From contig NZ_CP029761.1 of assembly GCF_006874585.1 (NCBI RefSeq), positions 2,863,001 to 2,927,000 of the forward strand: a stretch of 64,000 bases of DNA, in the 5' to 3' direction. Origin of the DNA: Sphingomonas sp. IC081. GTDB lineage: Bacteria > Pseudomonadota > Alphaproteobacteria > Sphingomonadales > Sphingomonadaceae. How positions within the stretch are numbered: position 1 is the first letter of the stretch; every line of letters begins with the position of its first letter. This document shows, one piece after another, positions 33,309-42,399 of this stretch. The notes under the pieces are model-generated. The model did no database searches. It was given only the letters and a program-made list of their open reading frames with translations, and was not told the DNA's origin. A program made the position numbers and the translations under genes.

Positions 33309-34667
33309 TCAGCGGTAGGCGCTGATCAGGCCCGAATCGTCGAGCACGTAGAGCGTCTGGTTGGCGACGACCGGTGCCAGCGAGATCGGATCCTTGAGAT
33401 CGAGATACTTCGAAAACACCCCGGTGCCCGGATCGACCGTACCCAGTTCGCCGCGCGAATTGCCGATCCACAGCTTGTTGCCGGCCAGCACCGGGCCGAC
33501 CCAGAAGATCGGGCCCTTGCGCTTCTTGACGTTGTGGTAGCGCGACAGCTGCGTCAGCCAGCGGACCTTGCCGCTGGTCCGGGCGATCGCGAGGATCTCG
33601 GCGTGGTCGTCCAGCGTGAACAGCCAGTCACCCACGATCGCGGGCGTCGAGATGCCGGCAAGGTTCAATTCCCAGATGCGCTGGCCGGTGACCAGTTCGT
33701 AGGCGGCCATGCGGCCGCCCTGGCCCAGCGCGTAGACCCGGCCGCGATCGATGATCGGATCCGCGTCGACGTCGGTGAGGCTGCCCACTTCGGTGGCGAT
33801 CGAGGTGCGCGCAAGCGCGTCCGACCACAGCTGGCGGCCGTTCTCGTACCGGTAGGCAACCAGTTCGCCCGAAGCGTAACCCGCGATCACGGTGCCCTGG
33901 CCTGCCGCCGGGGCGGCAACGCCGAACACGCCCGACTGCGTGAGCGAGCCGGATTCGTTCCACAGCACCGCGCCATCGGCATCGTTGAGCGCGAAGATCT
34001 GGTTGTCCTGGCTCATGACGTAGACGGCGTTGAAACCGATCGTCGGCGAGCCGCGCAGCGGGCCGCCCGGCTTCTTCGACCAGATCTGGCTGCCGTCCGC
34101 GGCATTGAGCGCGGCCACTTCGCCGACACCGGTGGTGACGTAAAGCTTGCTGCCGTCAACACTGACGCCGCCGCCGAACACCGACTTGGCGCCATTGCCC
34201 GAAACCGCGAAGCTCTTGGTCCACAGCTGCGCGCCGCTCTGCGCGTCGAAGGCGTGTACCACACCCTCGGTATCCATCACGAAGAGCTTGCCGCCGCTGA
34301 CGACCGGCGCCGCGGCCAGGCGCTGGCGGGTGGTCGAACCGGCGATCTGCGCGGTCCAGACGCGCGAGGGGCTGTCGGCCAGCGCGAGGTGGCCGTAGGA
34401 CTTGCCGGCATTGCCGCCGCCCTGGGCCCATTCGCTGTTGGCCGAGGCCGGCGGCAGGATCACCGCCACCGAATCGAGCGAGGGATCGACCTTGGCACCG
34501 CTCTCGATGCGCGAGAGGATCGGCGTGCGTTCACCCACCGTCGGCGTCTTGGCGCGCCCCTTGCCATCGCTCTTGCAGCCCGAAAGGCCGGCGACCAGCG
34601 CCAGCGCGACCAGCGAGGCGACACCGAGCTGACGGCGCGTTTTCATGCGATTGTTCTCACCCGACAT
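33309..34667 (-). CDS. bamB: Outer membrane assembly lipoprotein BamB (PQQ-like beta propeller)
   Basis: A scaffold of the BAM complex that inserts beta-barrel proteins into the outer membrane. The signal ends in a lipobox, AGLSGC, so the mature protein is lipid-anchored. Repeated blade motifs such as LYVTTGVGEVAALNAADGSQIWSKK mark the eight-bladed propeller. The ATG at 34667 has GGAG eight bases upstream; the ATG at 34646 (MKTRRQLG) gives a shorter, equally good lipoprotein signal. The gene overlaps the stop region of the TPR gene and is clearly coupled to it. Confidence 0.92.
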   Translation of the reverse strand: MSGENNRMKTRRQLGVASLVALALVAGLSGCKSDGKGRAKTPTVGERTPILSRIESGAKVDPSLDSVAVILPPASANSEWAQGGGNAGKSYGHLALADSPSRVWTAQIAGSTTRQRLAAAPVVSGGKLFVMDTEGVVHAFDAQSGAQLWTKSFAVSGNGAKSVFGGGVSVDGSKLYVTTGVGEVAALNAADGSQIWSKKPGGPLRGSPTIGFNAVYVMSQDNQIFALNDADGAVLWNESGSLTQSGVFGVAAPAAGQGTVIAGYASGELVAYRYENGRQLWSDALARTSIATEVGSLTDVDADPIIDRGRVYALGQGGRMAAYELVTGQRIWELNLAGISTPAIVGDWLFTLDDHAEILAIARTSGKVRWLTQLSRYHNVKKRKGPIFWVGPVLAGNKLWIGNSRGELGTVDPGTGVFSKYLDLKDPISLAPVVANQTLYVLDDSGLISAYR

Positions 34668-34669
34668 TG

Positions 34670-35548
34670 TCATTCTCCGGCAGGCGCGGGGGCGGCTTCG
34701 CCCGCCCGCTGCACGATCTTGGCCTTGGCGAGCGGCTCGCCGTTCTCGTCGACGACATCGTCGACGGCATCGACGCCCAGCACCGCGGCCAGCTGGCGCG
34801 CACGGCTGCGCAGCCCGTCCTCGACCTGATCGTCCTTGGCGATCGCGGCGAACAGCGGTCCCGCCTGATCGGTCTTGTTCATCTTGATATAGGCCATGCC
34901 GACCAGTTCGCCGGCCGCACCGAACCAGGGATTGCCCGGGGCGGCATAAGGCTTGAGCTTGGCCACCACGTCTGCGGGCTTCATCGCGTCGAAATTGGCC
35001 GCGACACCGCGAATCGCGGCAAGGTCACGCAGCGGCTGCGGCGCCTTGGCGTCGTTCTCGACCTGGGCATAGAGCTTGAGCGCCTCGCCCTGCTGCTTCT
35101 GCTGGAGCGCGATGCCCGCCAGCAGCAGCCTGGCCGAAGTGGCGCTGCCGTCCGAACCGCTGTCGGCGATCGGCTGGAGCTTCTTCTTCGCGTCGTCGAG
35201 ATTCTGCGACTTCAGCGCGTCGATCGCCTGGACCATGGCTTCGGAATTGGCCGCGACGGCCTGCTCCTGCTGGTGCTTCCAGAACAGCCAGCCGGCAAAG
35301 GCGGCCAGGCCGACCAGTACCGCCGCCAGCAGCGGCAGGCCGAAACGCTTGAAAAAGCCCTCCATCTGGTCGCTGCGCAGGGCGTCGTCGACCTCGCGCA
35401 GGAAGACGTTCTGCTCGGCGGCGTGGCGCTGAGCGGAAGCGGAATTGGAAGTCGTGCTATCGGAAGGAGGCAGGGCCAATTTGCGGGCGCTTTCTGCGGA
35501 TGTCTGAATGGTTGCCGGGCTGTTTAGCGAATGGTGGCGGGTTTTCAA
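34670..35548 (-). CDS. YfgM-like tetratricopeptide membrane protein
   Basis: 292 residues: a cytoplasmic tail rich in Ser and Thr (to about 60), the sequence VDDALRSDQMEGFFKRFG, one membrane segment (LPLLAAVLVGLAAFAGWLFW), then periplasmic TPR-like helices. This is the layout of YfgM, an ancillary factor of the Sec translocon and periplasmic chaperones. The bamB neighbour matches the yfgM-bamB pairing seen widely in proteobacteria. The N-terminal 45 residues are poorly conserved-looking, so a later start cannot be ruled out. Confidence 0.85.
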   Translation of the reverse strand: MKTRHHSLNSPATIQTSAESARKLALPPSDSTTSNSASAQRHAAEQNVFLREVDDALRSDQMEGFFKRFGLPLLAAVLVGLAAFAGWLFWKHQQEQAVAANSEAMVQAIDALKSQNLDDAKKKLQPIADSGSDGSATSARLLLAGIALQQKQQGEALKLYAQVENDAKAPQPLRDLAAIRGVAANFDAMKPADVVAKLKPYAAPGNPWFGAAGELVGMAYIKMNKTDQAGPLFAAIAKDDQVEDGLRSRARQLAAVLGVDAVDDVVDENGEPLAKAKIVQRAGEAAPAPAGE

Positions 35549-35618
35549 CGACGATCTGGGAATGATGGGGGGTGAACGTCCGGGCGTGAAGGCTGCCTGA
35601 ACGGAGTTCCTGCCCGCG

Positions 35619-36746
35619 TTATGACGGGATTTCCCGCCCCATCGCCTGCCCGTAGACGTGCCGGTAGGCCGCGATCATGGCGGCTTCCTCGTATTCGGCC
35701 TGGGCCCGCGCGCGGTTGGCCGCGCCGATCCGGGCGCGCAGGGCCGGATCCTGCGCCAGCGTGACGAGGGCATCGGCAAGGCCCGCTTCATCTCCACCCG
35801 CCGCGATGTAGGGGCGGTTCTCGGCCGCGACCATGTCCGGCACATCGCCCACCGCAGGCGCGGCCACCGGCAAGCCCGCCGCCATCGCCTCGACGACCGA
35901 GATCGGAAACTGCTCGCTTTTCGAGGACAGCGCAAAAAGATCGAACAGCCCCACCGCATGCGAGGGATCGGCCACGAAGCCCGGCAGGTGGACGCGCCCG
36001 GCCAGCCCCAGCCGCTCGGCTTCGGCCAGAATCGCCCCGCGTTCGGGCCCCTCGCCGAGAATCACCAGCTTCCAAGGTTGCGGCAGGGGCGCAAAGGCCC
36101 GCACCAGCCGCGGCAGGTCCTTGACCGGACGCAGCCCTGCCAGCGTGCCCAGCCAGCGCTCGCCCTCGCCTTTGACGATGCCGGGCAGCACGTCCGGACG
36201 GGGACGCTCGATGAAGGCGCCGCAGTCGATGCCGTTGGGAATGAAATGCAGCCGCCGCGCCGGCTGATGCCAGGCCGCCCGCGCGATTCCCTCCAGCCGC
36301 CGCGAGGGCACGACCAGCGCCGAGGCGCGCGCCAGCGCGATCCGGCGATAGAGATTGCGCGCGGTCTTGAGCCCGTCCGCTTCGTCCTCGTTGAAGCCGT
36401 CTTCGTGATGGACCAGCGGGGGCAATTGCAGCAGCCCGCCATAGAGCCGGTGCGCCAGAACCGCGTCCATCGCGCCCCAGTTGTAGGTCAGCACGAGGTC
36501 ATGGCCCTGCATCGCCTGCGCCAGCTGCCACAGCCGCGCGGGCGTGGGACGCCCCTGCAGGCTGGGGAAGGCCTGCGGGAAACCGACGTCGAGCGCCGGG
36601 TCGATCACTACCGCCGCGCCCATCGCGCCCGGCTGCGCCGAGACCACCTCGTGCGCGGCCACGCGCCCGAAGGCGTTCATCAGCCGCACCGCGCGCAGTT
36701 CCTTGCCGCCCGCCGCGAAGCTCGAATGGAGGTGCAGGATGCGCAA
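35619..36746 (-). CDS. GT4-type glycosyltransferase
   Basis: About 375 residues with a GT-B fold: RILHLHSSFAAGGKELRAVRL at the N-terminus, PNGIDCGAF, and the E-x7-E nucleotide-sugar motif in SEQFPISVVEAMAAGLPVAAP. It transfers a sugar from an activated donor, probably to a glycan or lipid. The start is uncertain. The TTG at 36746 begins right at the conserved N-terminus and overlaps no sense codon of the next gene, but a TTG at 36782 that overlaps the hydrolase stop is also possible. The acceptor is unknown. Confidence 0.85.
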   Translation of the reverse strand: MRILHLHSSFAAGGKELRAVRLMNAFGRVAAHEVVSAQPGAMGAAVVIDPALDVGFPQAFPSLQGRPTPARLWQLAQAMQGHDLVLTYNWGAMDAVLAHRLYGGLLQLPPLVHHEDGFNEDEADGLKTARNLYRRIALARASALVVPSRRLEGIARAAWHQPARRLHFIPNGIDCGAFIERPRPDVLPGIVKGEGERWLGTLAGLRPVKDLPRLVRAFAPLPQPWKLVILGEGPERGAILAEAERLGLAGRVHLPGFVADPSHAVGLFDLFALSSKSEQFPISVVEAMAAGLPVAAPAVGDVPDMVAAENRPYIAAGGDEAGLADALVTLAQDPALRARIGAANRARAQAEYEEAAMIAAYRHVYGQAMGREIPS

Positions 36747-36774
36747 GATCGTCCGGGTCTCCCGTTCCGGCGCG

Positions 36775-37644
36775 TCAGGCAACACGGGCCAGCAGGGCCG
36801 TGATCGCCTCCACCGCCTCGGGTTCGTCGAGCGTCGGCGCATGGCCGACGGCAGGCACCGTCACCGCCTCGGCCCCGGGCTGGCGGCGCAGCATCTTGTC
36901 CAGCGTCGCCGCCGACAGCAGGTCGGACAGCTCGCCGCGCAGCACCAGCACCGGCCGATTGTCGCCCCCCAGTGCCTCCCACGCGGGCCAGAGGTCCGGC
37001 TGGGTGTCGACATCGTAGGCATTGAACGGCTCGGCGATCTTCATGTCATAGTCGAAGACCATGCGGCCATTGCCCGAAAGCATCATCAGCCGCTTGGCAA
37101 GGCCGATCCAGAAATCGAGCGTACGGCCGGGGTAGGCGTGGCCCAATGCGCCCTCGATCCCGCGCGCGGCATGGACCCAGGTCGGGAAACTGCGCCCCTG
37201 CCCGACATAGTCCTTGATCCGCTCCATCCCTTCCGGCTCGAGATAGGGGCCGACATCGTTGATCACCGCAGCGGCCAGCCGTTCGGGGATCATCAGGGCA
37301 AGCCCCATGAGCATCAGCCCGCCCAGCGACGTGCCGATCGCGGCAAACCGCTCGATCCCTTCCTGTTCCAGCAGCGCCAGCAGGTCCTCGCCGTACTGAA
37401 CCGGATTGTAGCTCTGCGAATCGCGGGCATATTCGCTGTCCCCGCGCCCGCGCATGTCGGGACAGATCACGCGGCGCTCCTGCGCCAGGCGCGGGGCCAG
37501 ACGCTCGAAATCGCGGGCATTGCGGGTCAGCCCCGGCAGGCAGACCACCGGCACGCCCGCAGCCCCTTCCGGAGCGGCGTAATCGCGAAAATGCAGCTTC
37601 AAACCGTCGCGGCTCTGCCAGAACCGATCTTCATAACCCGTCAT
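36775..37644 (-). CDS. Alpha/beta hydrolase
   Basis: A 289-residue alpha/beta-fold hydrolase. The nucleophile elbow is IGTSLGG, the oxyanion strand VVCLPGLTRNARDF, and the catalytic His lies in VGHAPTLDEPEA. The ATG at 37644 (MTGYEDRFW) is the natural start. Its end overlaps the start region of the glycosyltransferase, so the two are probably one transcript. Substrate not predictable; family members include esterases and C-C hydrolases. Confidence 0.88.
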   Translation of the reverse strand: MTGYEDRFWQSRDGLKLHFRDYAAPEGAAGVPVVCLPGLTRNARDFERLAPRLAQERRVICPDMRGRGDSEYARDSQSYNPVQYGEDLLALLEQEGIERFAAIGTSLGGLMLMGLALMIPERLAAAVINDVGPYLEPEGMERIKDYVGQGRSFPTWVHAARGIEGALGHAYPGRTLDFWIGLAKRLMMLSGNGRMVFDYDMKIAEPFNAYDVDTQPDLWPAWEALGGDNRPVLVLRGELSDLLSAATLDKMLRRQPGAEAVTVPAVGHAPTLDEPEAVEAITALLARVA

Positions 37645-37709
37645 CAGCGAAGCCTGAGTCCTCCTGCACCCGGCTTGATCCACGGGCCATCCATCGCCAC
37701 TATCGCTGC

Positions 37710-39128
37710 ATGCGAAGCGAACCGCAAGCGAGTGCCTACCGCCCTGCCCCCCGAATCGAGACAATTGCCGGCTGGCTTGCCAGTCCGGTCGATGCCGCGC
37801 AATTTCCCAATCATATCCTGCGCTTCCGCAACGACCGCTGGGCCCGGACAGTGGGCCTCGACGGGTTCGACGAGGCCCAGTGGCTGTCCCATTTCGGACG
37901 CTTCGAGCCGCTGCCCGGCAACCTGCCGCAGCCGCTGGCGCTGCGCTACCACGGCCACCAGTTCCGGGTGTACAACCCCAATATCGGCGACGGTCGCGGC
38001 TTCCTCTTTGCGCAGATGCTCGACGGCGAGGAGCGCGTGCTGGACCTCGGCACCAAGGGCTCGGGCCAGACGCCCTACAGCCGCGACGGCGACGGGCGGC
38101 TGACCCTGAAGGGCGCGGTGCGCGAGATCCTCGCCACCGAAATGCTGGAGGCCCTCGGCGTCTACACCAGCAAGACCTTCTCCGTGGTCGAGACCGGCGA
38201 GGCGCTTTGGCGGGGCGACGAACCTTCGCCGACGCGTTCGGCGGCTCTGGTGCGTCTCAGTCACGGCCACGTGCGGATAGGTAGCTTTCAGCGCCTGCTG
38301 GCACTGGACGATGCCGAGCATATGGCCGCGCTGGTCGACTATTGCCTGGCCACTTTCCCCGGCCCGCTCCCTCCCGAAAACGTTCCCGGCCGCGACGAGC
38401 CCGCGGTGGTCCTGCTCCACCAGGTGGTCGAACGCATGGCCGACACCGCAGCAGCCTGGATGGTCGCCGGCTTTGTCCACGGCGTGCTCAACAGCGACAA
38501 CATCAACATCTCGGGCGAGAGTTTCGATTACGGCCCGTGGCGCTGGTTGCCGCGCTGGGATCCGGCCTTTACCGCGGCCTATTTCGACCATTCCGGCCTC
38601 TACGCCTTCGGCCGCCAGCCCGAGGCGGTGCTGTGGGATTGCGGCCAGCTCGCCGTGGCGCTGCGCCTGCTCGCCGATACCGCGCCGCTGGTCGCCGCGC
38701 TCGACCGTTTCGCCCCGCTCTACCAGCAGGCTATGGCACGCCGGTTCTGCTGGCGCCTCGGCGTCGAACAGGGGGACCACGCAGCGGATGTCGCGCTGAT
38801 CCAGGCCGCCGAAAAAGCCATGGCGGCCAGCGGAGAGGCCCCGGAAATGTTCTATTTCCGCCATCGCGGCGCACGCCCCGGCGGCAACGAGGCCTTCGAC
38901 GCGCTGCTTGCCGGGCGCTGCCCCGCCGCCGCTGCCGACGACCCGTTCTGGCAGCAGGACGGCCCGCCCAGCACCCTGATCGACGAAGTCGAACGCGTCT
39001 GGTCCGCCATCGACGACAGCGACGACTGGACAGCGCTGCATGCAAAAGTGGCCGCAATCCGCGAACTCGGCCGCCAGCTCGGCCCGGCCCCGAAGCCTGC
39101 CGGGCATGTTTCGTTAGGCTCCTCTTAG
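37710..39128 (+). CDS. selO: Protein adenylyltransferase SelO (YdiU)
   Basis: A pseudokinase that transfers AMP from ATP to protein Ser, Thr or Tyr residues. The 472-residue protein has GTKGSGQTPYSRDGDGRLTLKGAVREIL in the nucleotide site and GVLNSDNINISGESFDYGPWRW, the conserved metal-binding loop. Length equals E. coli SelO. The C-terminal family ending NPxxxLRN is not seen, so it belongs to a shorter-tailed variant without selenocysteine. Divergent from the hydrolase gene. Confidence 0.93.
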   Translation: MRSEPQASAYRPAPRIETIAGWLASPVDAAQFPNHILRFRNDRWARTVGLDGFDEAQWLSHFGRFEPLPGNLPQPLALRYHGHQFRVYNPNIGDGRGFLFAQMLDGEERVLDLGTKGSGQTPYSRDGDGRLTLKGAVREILATEMLEALGVYTSKTFSVVETGEALWRGDEPSPTRSAALVRLSHGHVRIGSFQRLLALDDAEHMAALVDYCLATFPGPLPPENVPGRDEPAVVLLHQVVERMADTAAAWMVAGFVHGVLNSDNINISGESFDYGPWRWLPRWDPAFTAAYFDHSGLYAFGRQPEAVLWDCGQLAVALRLLADTAPLVAALDRFAPLYQQAMARRFCWRLGVEQGDHAADVALIQAAEKAMAASGEAPEMFYFRHRGARPGGNEAFDALLAGRCPAAAADDPFWQQDGPPSTLIDEVERVWSAIDDSDDWTALHAKVAAIRELGRQLGPAPKPAGHVSLGSS

Positions 39129-39190
39129 GGATAGCCGTGCCATAGCCTGTGCCGACTCTCCCATCAGCCGATAACGGACCTACTGCCGCA

Positions 39191-40684
39191 ATGGACGGTG
39201 CAGTCGCAACCAAGGCCTCTCCGGCCCCTCTTCCGCCCCTCCGGGCCGCCAGCGATCGGATAGCCGCGCCTGCGGCAAACGAGGCGCTGATCGTGTCGTA
39301 CGAACCTGCCACCGGGGCCGAACTCTGGCGCGGCAAGCCGTGTGACGTCAACGAGGTGGTTGATCGTGCCCGCCGCGCCTGGCCCGAATGGGCGGCGCAG
39401 CCGCTCTCGACCCGCATGGAACTGCTGCGCCGCTTCGCCAATGAAGTGCGCAAGGAAGCCGAAAACCTGGCCGTGCTGATCGCCCGCGAAGTGGGCAAGC
39501 CCTTGTGGGAGGCGCACAGCGAGGTCGAATCGGTGGTCGCCAAGGTCGAAGTCTCGATCCGCGCCTATGCCGAGCGCACCAGCCAGCGCAAACTCGACAG
39601 CGCCCTGCAAGGCGCAATGGCGGTCCGCCACAAGCCGCACGGAGTGCTGCTGGTGCTTGGCCCCTACAATTTCCCGGCGCACTTGCCCAATGCCCATATC
39701 GTGCCCGCGCTCATCGCCGGCAACGCGGTGGTGTTCAAGCCGAGCGAGAAGGCCCCGGCGACCGGCGAACTGCTGGCGCGCTGCTTTCACCGCGCCGGCA
39801 TTCCCGCCGGCGTCGTGCAGCTTGCCATCGGCGGGCCGCTGGAAGGGCAGGCCCTCGTCGCGAGCGACGGTGTCGACGGCGTGCTGTTCACCGGCTCGGC
39901 CAATACCGGCATCTCGATCAACCGGCGCCTTGCCACCCGTCCGGACAAGATGGTCGCGCTGGAAATGGGCGGCAACAACCCGATCGTGCTCTGGGACACC
40001 CCCAAGCTCACCGACGCCGCCGCGCTGGTGGTGCAGTCAGCTTTCGCGAGCGCCGGCCAGCGCTGCACGGCAGCCCGGCGGCTGATCGTGAAGGCCTCGC
40101 TCCACGATGCGATGATGGCCGAGATCAAGGCCCTGGCCGACCGCATCATCGTCGGCGCCCCGTTCGACGAGCCCGCCCCGTTCATGGGCCCGGTGATCGA
40201 CAATGCCGCCGCCGACGGCCTTGCCGAAAGTTTCCTCTACCTGCTCAGCAACGGCGGGAAGGCGATCAAGCATCTGGTCCGCCCGGACGAGAGCCTGCCC
40301 TTCCTGAGCCCCGCGATCATCGACACCACCGCGTTGAAGGACCGCCCGGACGTCGAACTGTTCGGGCCGATCCTGCAGGTTATCCGGGTCGACGATTTCG
40401 ACGAGGCAATCGCCGAGGCCAACAACACCCGCTTCGGCCTCGCCGCCTCGTTGATCGGCGGCACCCCGCAGGACTACAACCGCTTCTGGGCCCATGCCCG
40501 CGCCGGGATCATCAACTGGAACCGCGCCACCACCGGCCCCAGCCATGCAGCGCCGATGGGCGGCATCGGCCTTTCCGGCAACCACCGGCCAAGCGGCTAC
40601 TACGCCGCCGACTACTGCGCCTATCCGGTCGCCTCGGGCGAGATGGAACAGCCGCGCGCGGTGATCGGGGTTGGGTTGAAATAG
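39191..40684 (+). CDS. astD: Succinylglutamate-semialdehyde dehydrogenase
   Basis: Fourth enzyme of the arginine succinyltransferase pathway. It oxidises succinylglutamate semialdehyde with NAD. The aldehyde dehydrogenase core shows GPYNFPAHLPNAHIVPALIAGN, ALEMGGNNP with the catalytic Glu, and SAGQRCTAARR with the catalytic Cys. The C-terminal IGLSGNHRPSGYYAADYCAYPVAS is specific to AstD. The start at 39191 gives 497 residues; a GTG at 39149 would add 14. No other ast genes are adjacent, so the rest of the pathway must be elsewhere. Confidence 0.92.
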   Translation: MDGAVATKASPAPLPPLRAASDRIAAPAANEALIVSYEPATGAELWRGKPCDVNEVVDRARRAWPEWAAQPLSTRMELLRRFANEVRKEAENLAVLIAREVGKPLWEAHSEVESVVAKVEVSIRAYAERTSQRKLDSALQGAMAVRHKPHGVLLVLGPYNFPAHLPNAHIVPALIAGNAVVFKPSEKAPATGELLARCFHRAGIPAGVVQLAIGGPLEGQALVASDGVDGVLFTGSANTGISINRRLATRPDKMVALEMGGNNPIVLWDTPKLTDAAALVVQSAFASAGQRCTAARRLIVKASLHDAMMAEIKALADRIIVGAPFDEPAPFMGPVIDNAAADGLAESFLYLLSNGGKAIKHLVRPDESLPFLSPAIIDTTALKDRPDVELFGPILQVIRVDDFDEAIAEANNTRFGLAASLIGGTPQDYNRFWAHARAGIINWNRATTGPSHAAPMGGIGLSGNHRPSGYYAADYCAYPVASGEMEQPRAVIGVGLK

Positions 40685-40690
40685 TTCGGG

Positions 40691-40743
40691 CCAGTGCCGT
40701 TTCCAGGTCATCAGGTCATTCCACCTGATCACAAAGCGCTCTA
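40691..40743. repeat. Dispersed repeat, TTCCACCTGAT type, copy 2
   Basis: GCCGTTTCC ... TCATTCCACCTGATC ... AAAGCGCT aligns with the unit at 8661-8707 with several changes. It fills the gap between astD and the lipoprotein gene and touches the stop codon of the latter. Confidence 0.6.
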
Positions 40744-41424
40744 TTTCCCGGAAACCACGAGATCCACCTCGGTCACGCCGTTCGCCTGCTTGCGGGCATA
40801 GACCACATAGGCCTGCCCCTGCTTGCGCCCGCCCAGCACGCGGTCGCTGCCGTCGAGCCGATACTCGGCCGAATAGCCGCCCTTGCGCGCCATGGTGTTG
40901 TAGAAGGCGATCACATCCTCGGACGGGACTGCCGTGCCGAAGCTGACCACGCGCAGCGTACAGCCCTCGGCGTCGATTCCCGCCGCTTCCTGCACCGCGC
41001 CCTGCGGATAGAGCGGAAATTCTGCCGGCAGCTTTTTCACCCAGTCACGGGAATACTGCACCTTGGCGCTGCAATCGGTCCTTGCGGCACGCGCCGCCGG
41101 GCTTGCCTGCGCGGCCTGAGCGGCAGCCTGGGCCAGTTCGGCGGCGCTGCCCCTGATCGCATCGGGCAGCGGCGCGAGGCCGCCAGCCAGTTCGGCCGCA
41201 CTCTTGCGCGCGGCGGCCACCGCCTGCGGCGCACGGCTGGCGGGGGAAAGCGTGACATTTCCCGCCTCCCCGGCGTCTCCCGTCACTTCGGGATCGACCA
41301 CGATCTGATCGCCCAGCGCCGCCCCGGTCTCGCCCGCGCCCGGCTGCTCGGCTTTCTTGCAGCCGCCCAACACGAGCGTGGCCGCAAGCGTGATCGCCGC
41401 GATGCCTGAGGTTGCCTTGTTCAT
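40741..41424 (-). CDS. Predicted lipoprotein of unknown function
   Basis: 227 residues, not recognised. A lipoprotein signal (MNKATSGIAAITLAATLVLGGCKK) with lipobox VLGGC is followed by an Ala-rich helical region (about 60-110, SAAELAQAAAQAAQ) and a compact C-terminal domain with PAEFPLYPQGAVQEAAG and SEDVIAFYNTMARKGGYSAEY, a pattern seen in several small envelope proteins. The ATG at 41424 has GGAAAGGGGC upstream. Earlier in-frame starts precede the signal and are rejected. Confidence 0.8.
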   Translation of the reverse strand: MNKATSGIAAITLAATLVLGGCKKAEQPGAGETGAALGDQIVVDPEVTGDAGEAGNVTLSPASRAPQAVAAARKSAAELAGGLAPLPDAIRGSAAELAQAAAQAAQASPAARAARTDCSAKVQYSRDWVKKLPAEFPLYPQGAVQEAAGIDAEGCTLRVVSFGTAVPSEDVIAFYNTMARKGGYSAEYRLDGSDRVLGGRKQGQAYVVYARKQANGVTEVDLVVSGK

Positions 41425-41609
41425 CGTGCCCCTTTCCTGCCCCGGCAGTGGGAAACATATCCCCCTGGCTCCTGGTGCCCGGCTCGGGAAAAGCCTTCCC
41501 CCGGTGGGCGCGAATGGCAAGGGCGTGCGCGGACGGATCATTCCCGCGTCCCAAAACGGGAAACAGCCGTCCAAGAAGGTTGCGCCGCCCTTCACCACCG
41601 CCCGATCAC

Positions 41610-41723
41610 AAAAAAGGGCGCCCACGACCAGGTCGCGGACGCCCCCTCCACCCGCTTTCCGAGAGCTGGCCCTCGAAGCAGACAGGCGGACTTCCCCCGC
41701 GCTTCGCCGTCAGCACGGGGGAA
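41610..41723 (-). ncRNA. Candidate structured small RNA (about 114 nt)
   Basis: On the minus strand, in a 325-bp gap without a gene. Three consecutive stems fill the sequence. Stem 1 (41692-41723) pairs TTCCCCCGTGC with GCGCGGGGGAA. Stem 2 (about 41645-41690) pairs CCGCCTGT with GCGGGTGG and has an inner CTTCGAG/CTCGGAAAG helix. Stem 3 (41616-41644) is a 14-bp GC helix with two G-U pairs followed by TTTTTT, a textbook terminator. A -10 box TATAAATA lies just upstream. The sequence does not match 6S, SRP, tmRNA or RNase P RNA as I know them. It could instead be an elaborate 3' UTR of the glycine-zipper gene, whose stop is 27 bases upstream. Confidence 0.5.
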
Positions 41724-41728
41724 ATCGG

Positions 41729-41736
41729 TATTTATA
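41729..41736 (-). promoter_or_regulatory. -10 element of the candidate small RNA
   Basis: TATAAATA on the minus strand, six bases before the first stem, an AT-rich island in GC-rich DNA. A weak -35 (CTGCCG) is found 17 bases further upstream, inside the end of the glycine-zipper gene. Confidence 0.4.
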
Positions 41737-41749
41737 AGAGGTGGTCAGC

Positions 41750-42187
41750 TTAGCGGCAGGACGAGCCACCACGGTCGATCTCGCGGCCGACCAGAGCGCC
41801 GCCTACGGCGCCAAGCACGGTGCCGAGCGTCCGGTCACCCCGGTTGTCGACCTCGCGGCCCAGCAGGGCACCTGCCGCACCGCCGATCAGGAGGCCGGTG
41901 GTGCCGTTCTGGCGGCGGCAGTAATAGCGGCCATTGTCACCGCGCCACACGCGGGTGTTGCGATAGACCGGCTCGCCGCGATAACCGTCACGGTAGTCGC
42001 TGCGATAGCCATAACCGCGCCGGTAGTCTCCGCGCCCGTAACGGTCGCGGCTGTGGGCATTGGCTTCCTGCCCAGGCGCCATGAATTCGCTGCTGGCATG
42101 AAACGTCGGAGCCGCCAGAGCCGGCATCGCACCCGCCAGCGAGACGGTCGCGACGGCAAGGGCAGTGGCCTTGGTCAGTACGCGCAT
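41750..42187 (-). CDS. Glycine-zipper 2TM domain protein, exported
   Basis: 145 residues. Signal peptide to about residue 25 (VATVSLAGAMPALAA), then an Arg/Tyr/Gly-rich low-complexity section (RYGRGDYRRGYGYRSDYRDG) and a C-terminal glycine zipper (LLIGGAAGALLG, LGTVLGAVGGALVG) of the SlyB/17 kDa antigen type, expected at the outer membrane. AGGAG precedes the ATG at 42187; the ATG two codons earlier is too close to it. The role is probably envelope integrity, by family analogy only. Confidence 0.85.
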   Translation of the reverse strand: MRVLTKATALAVATVSLAGAMPALAAPTFHASSEFMAPGQEANAHSRDRYGRGDYRRGYGYRSDYRDGYRGEPVYRNTRVWRGDNGRYYCRRQNGTTGLLIGGAAGALLGREVDNRGDRTLGTVLGAVGGALVGREIDRGGSSCR

Positions 42188-42399
42188 TGTCATTCTCCTT
42201 CAGTCCGGCGGAGGGCAGTCGCTACCCGTGTTCCGCTGCGTGCATTCATCTTTAAGCCAACCAACCTGAACGCACTGCAACGCGCCTGTCAGGATCGGAG
42301 ATATCGACGAGGCGAGGCCCATGATGCGACGAACCGCTTGCCCGCCTCCGTGGGCGCCCCTATCGCGCCCATGCACTCCTGCCTCGGGGCCCCGTTTTC

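Noticed and set aside
41610..41723. 6S, SRP, tmRNA or RNase P RNA
   Set aside because: The single long bulged hairpin of 6S, the GGAAGGAAGCAG-type loop of SRP RNA, the tag frame of tmRNA and the conserved blocks of RNase P RNA are all absent.
41357..41753. Plus-strand frames of 113-126 codons across the gap after the lipoprotein gene
   Set aside because: No ribosome site or recognisable composition, and they lie opposite the lipoprotein start and the structured RNA candidate.
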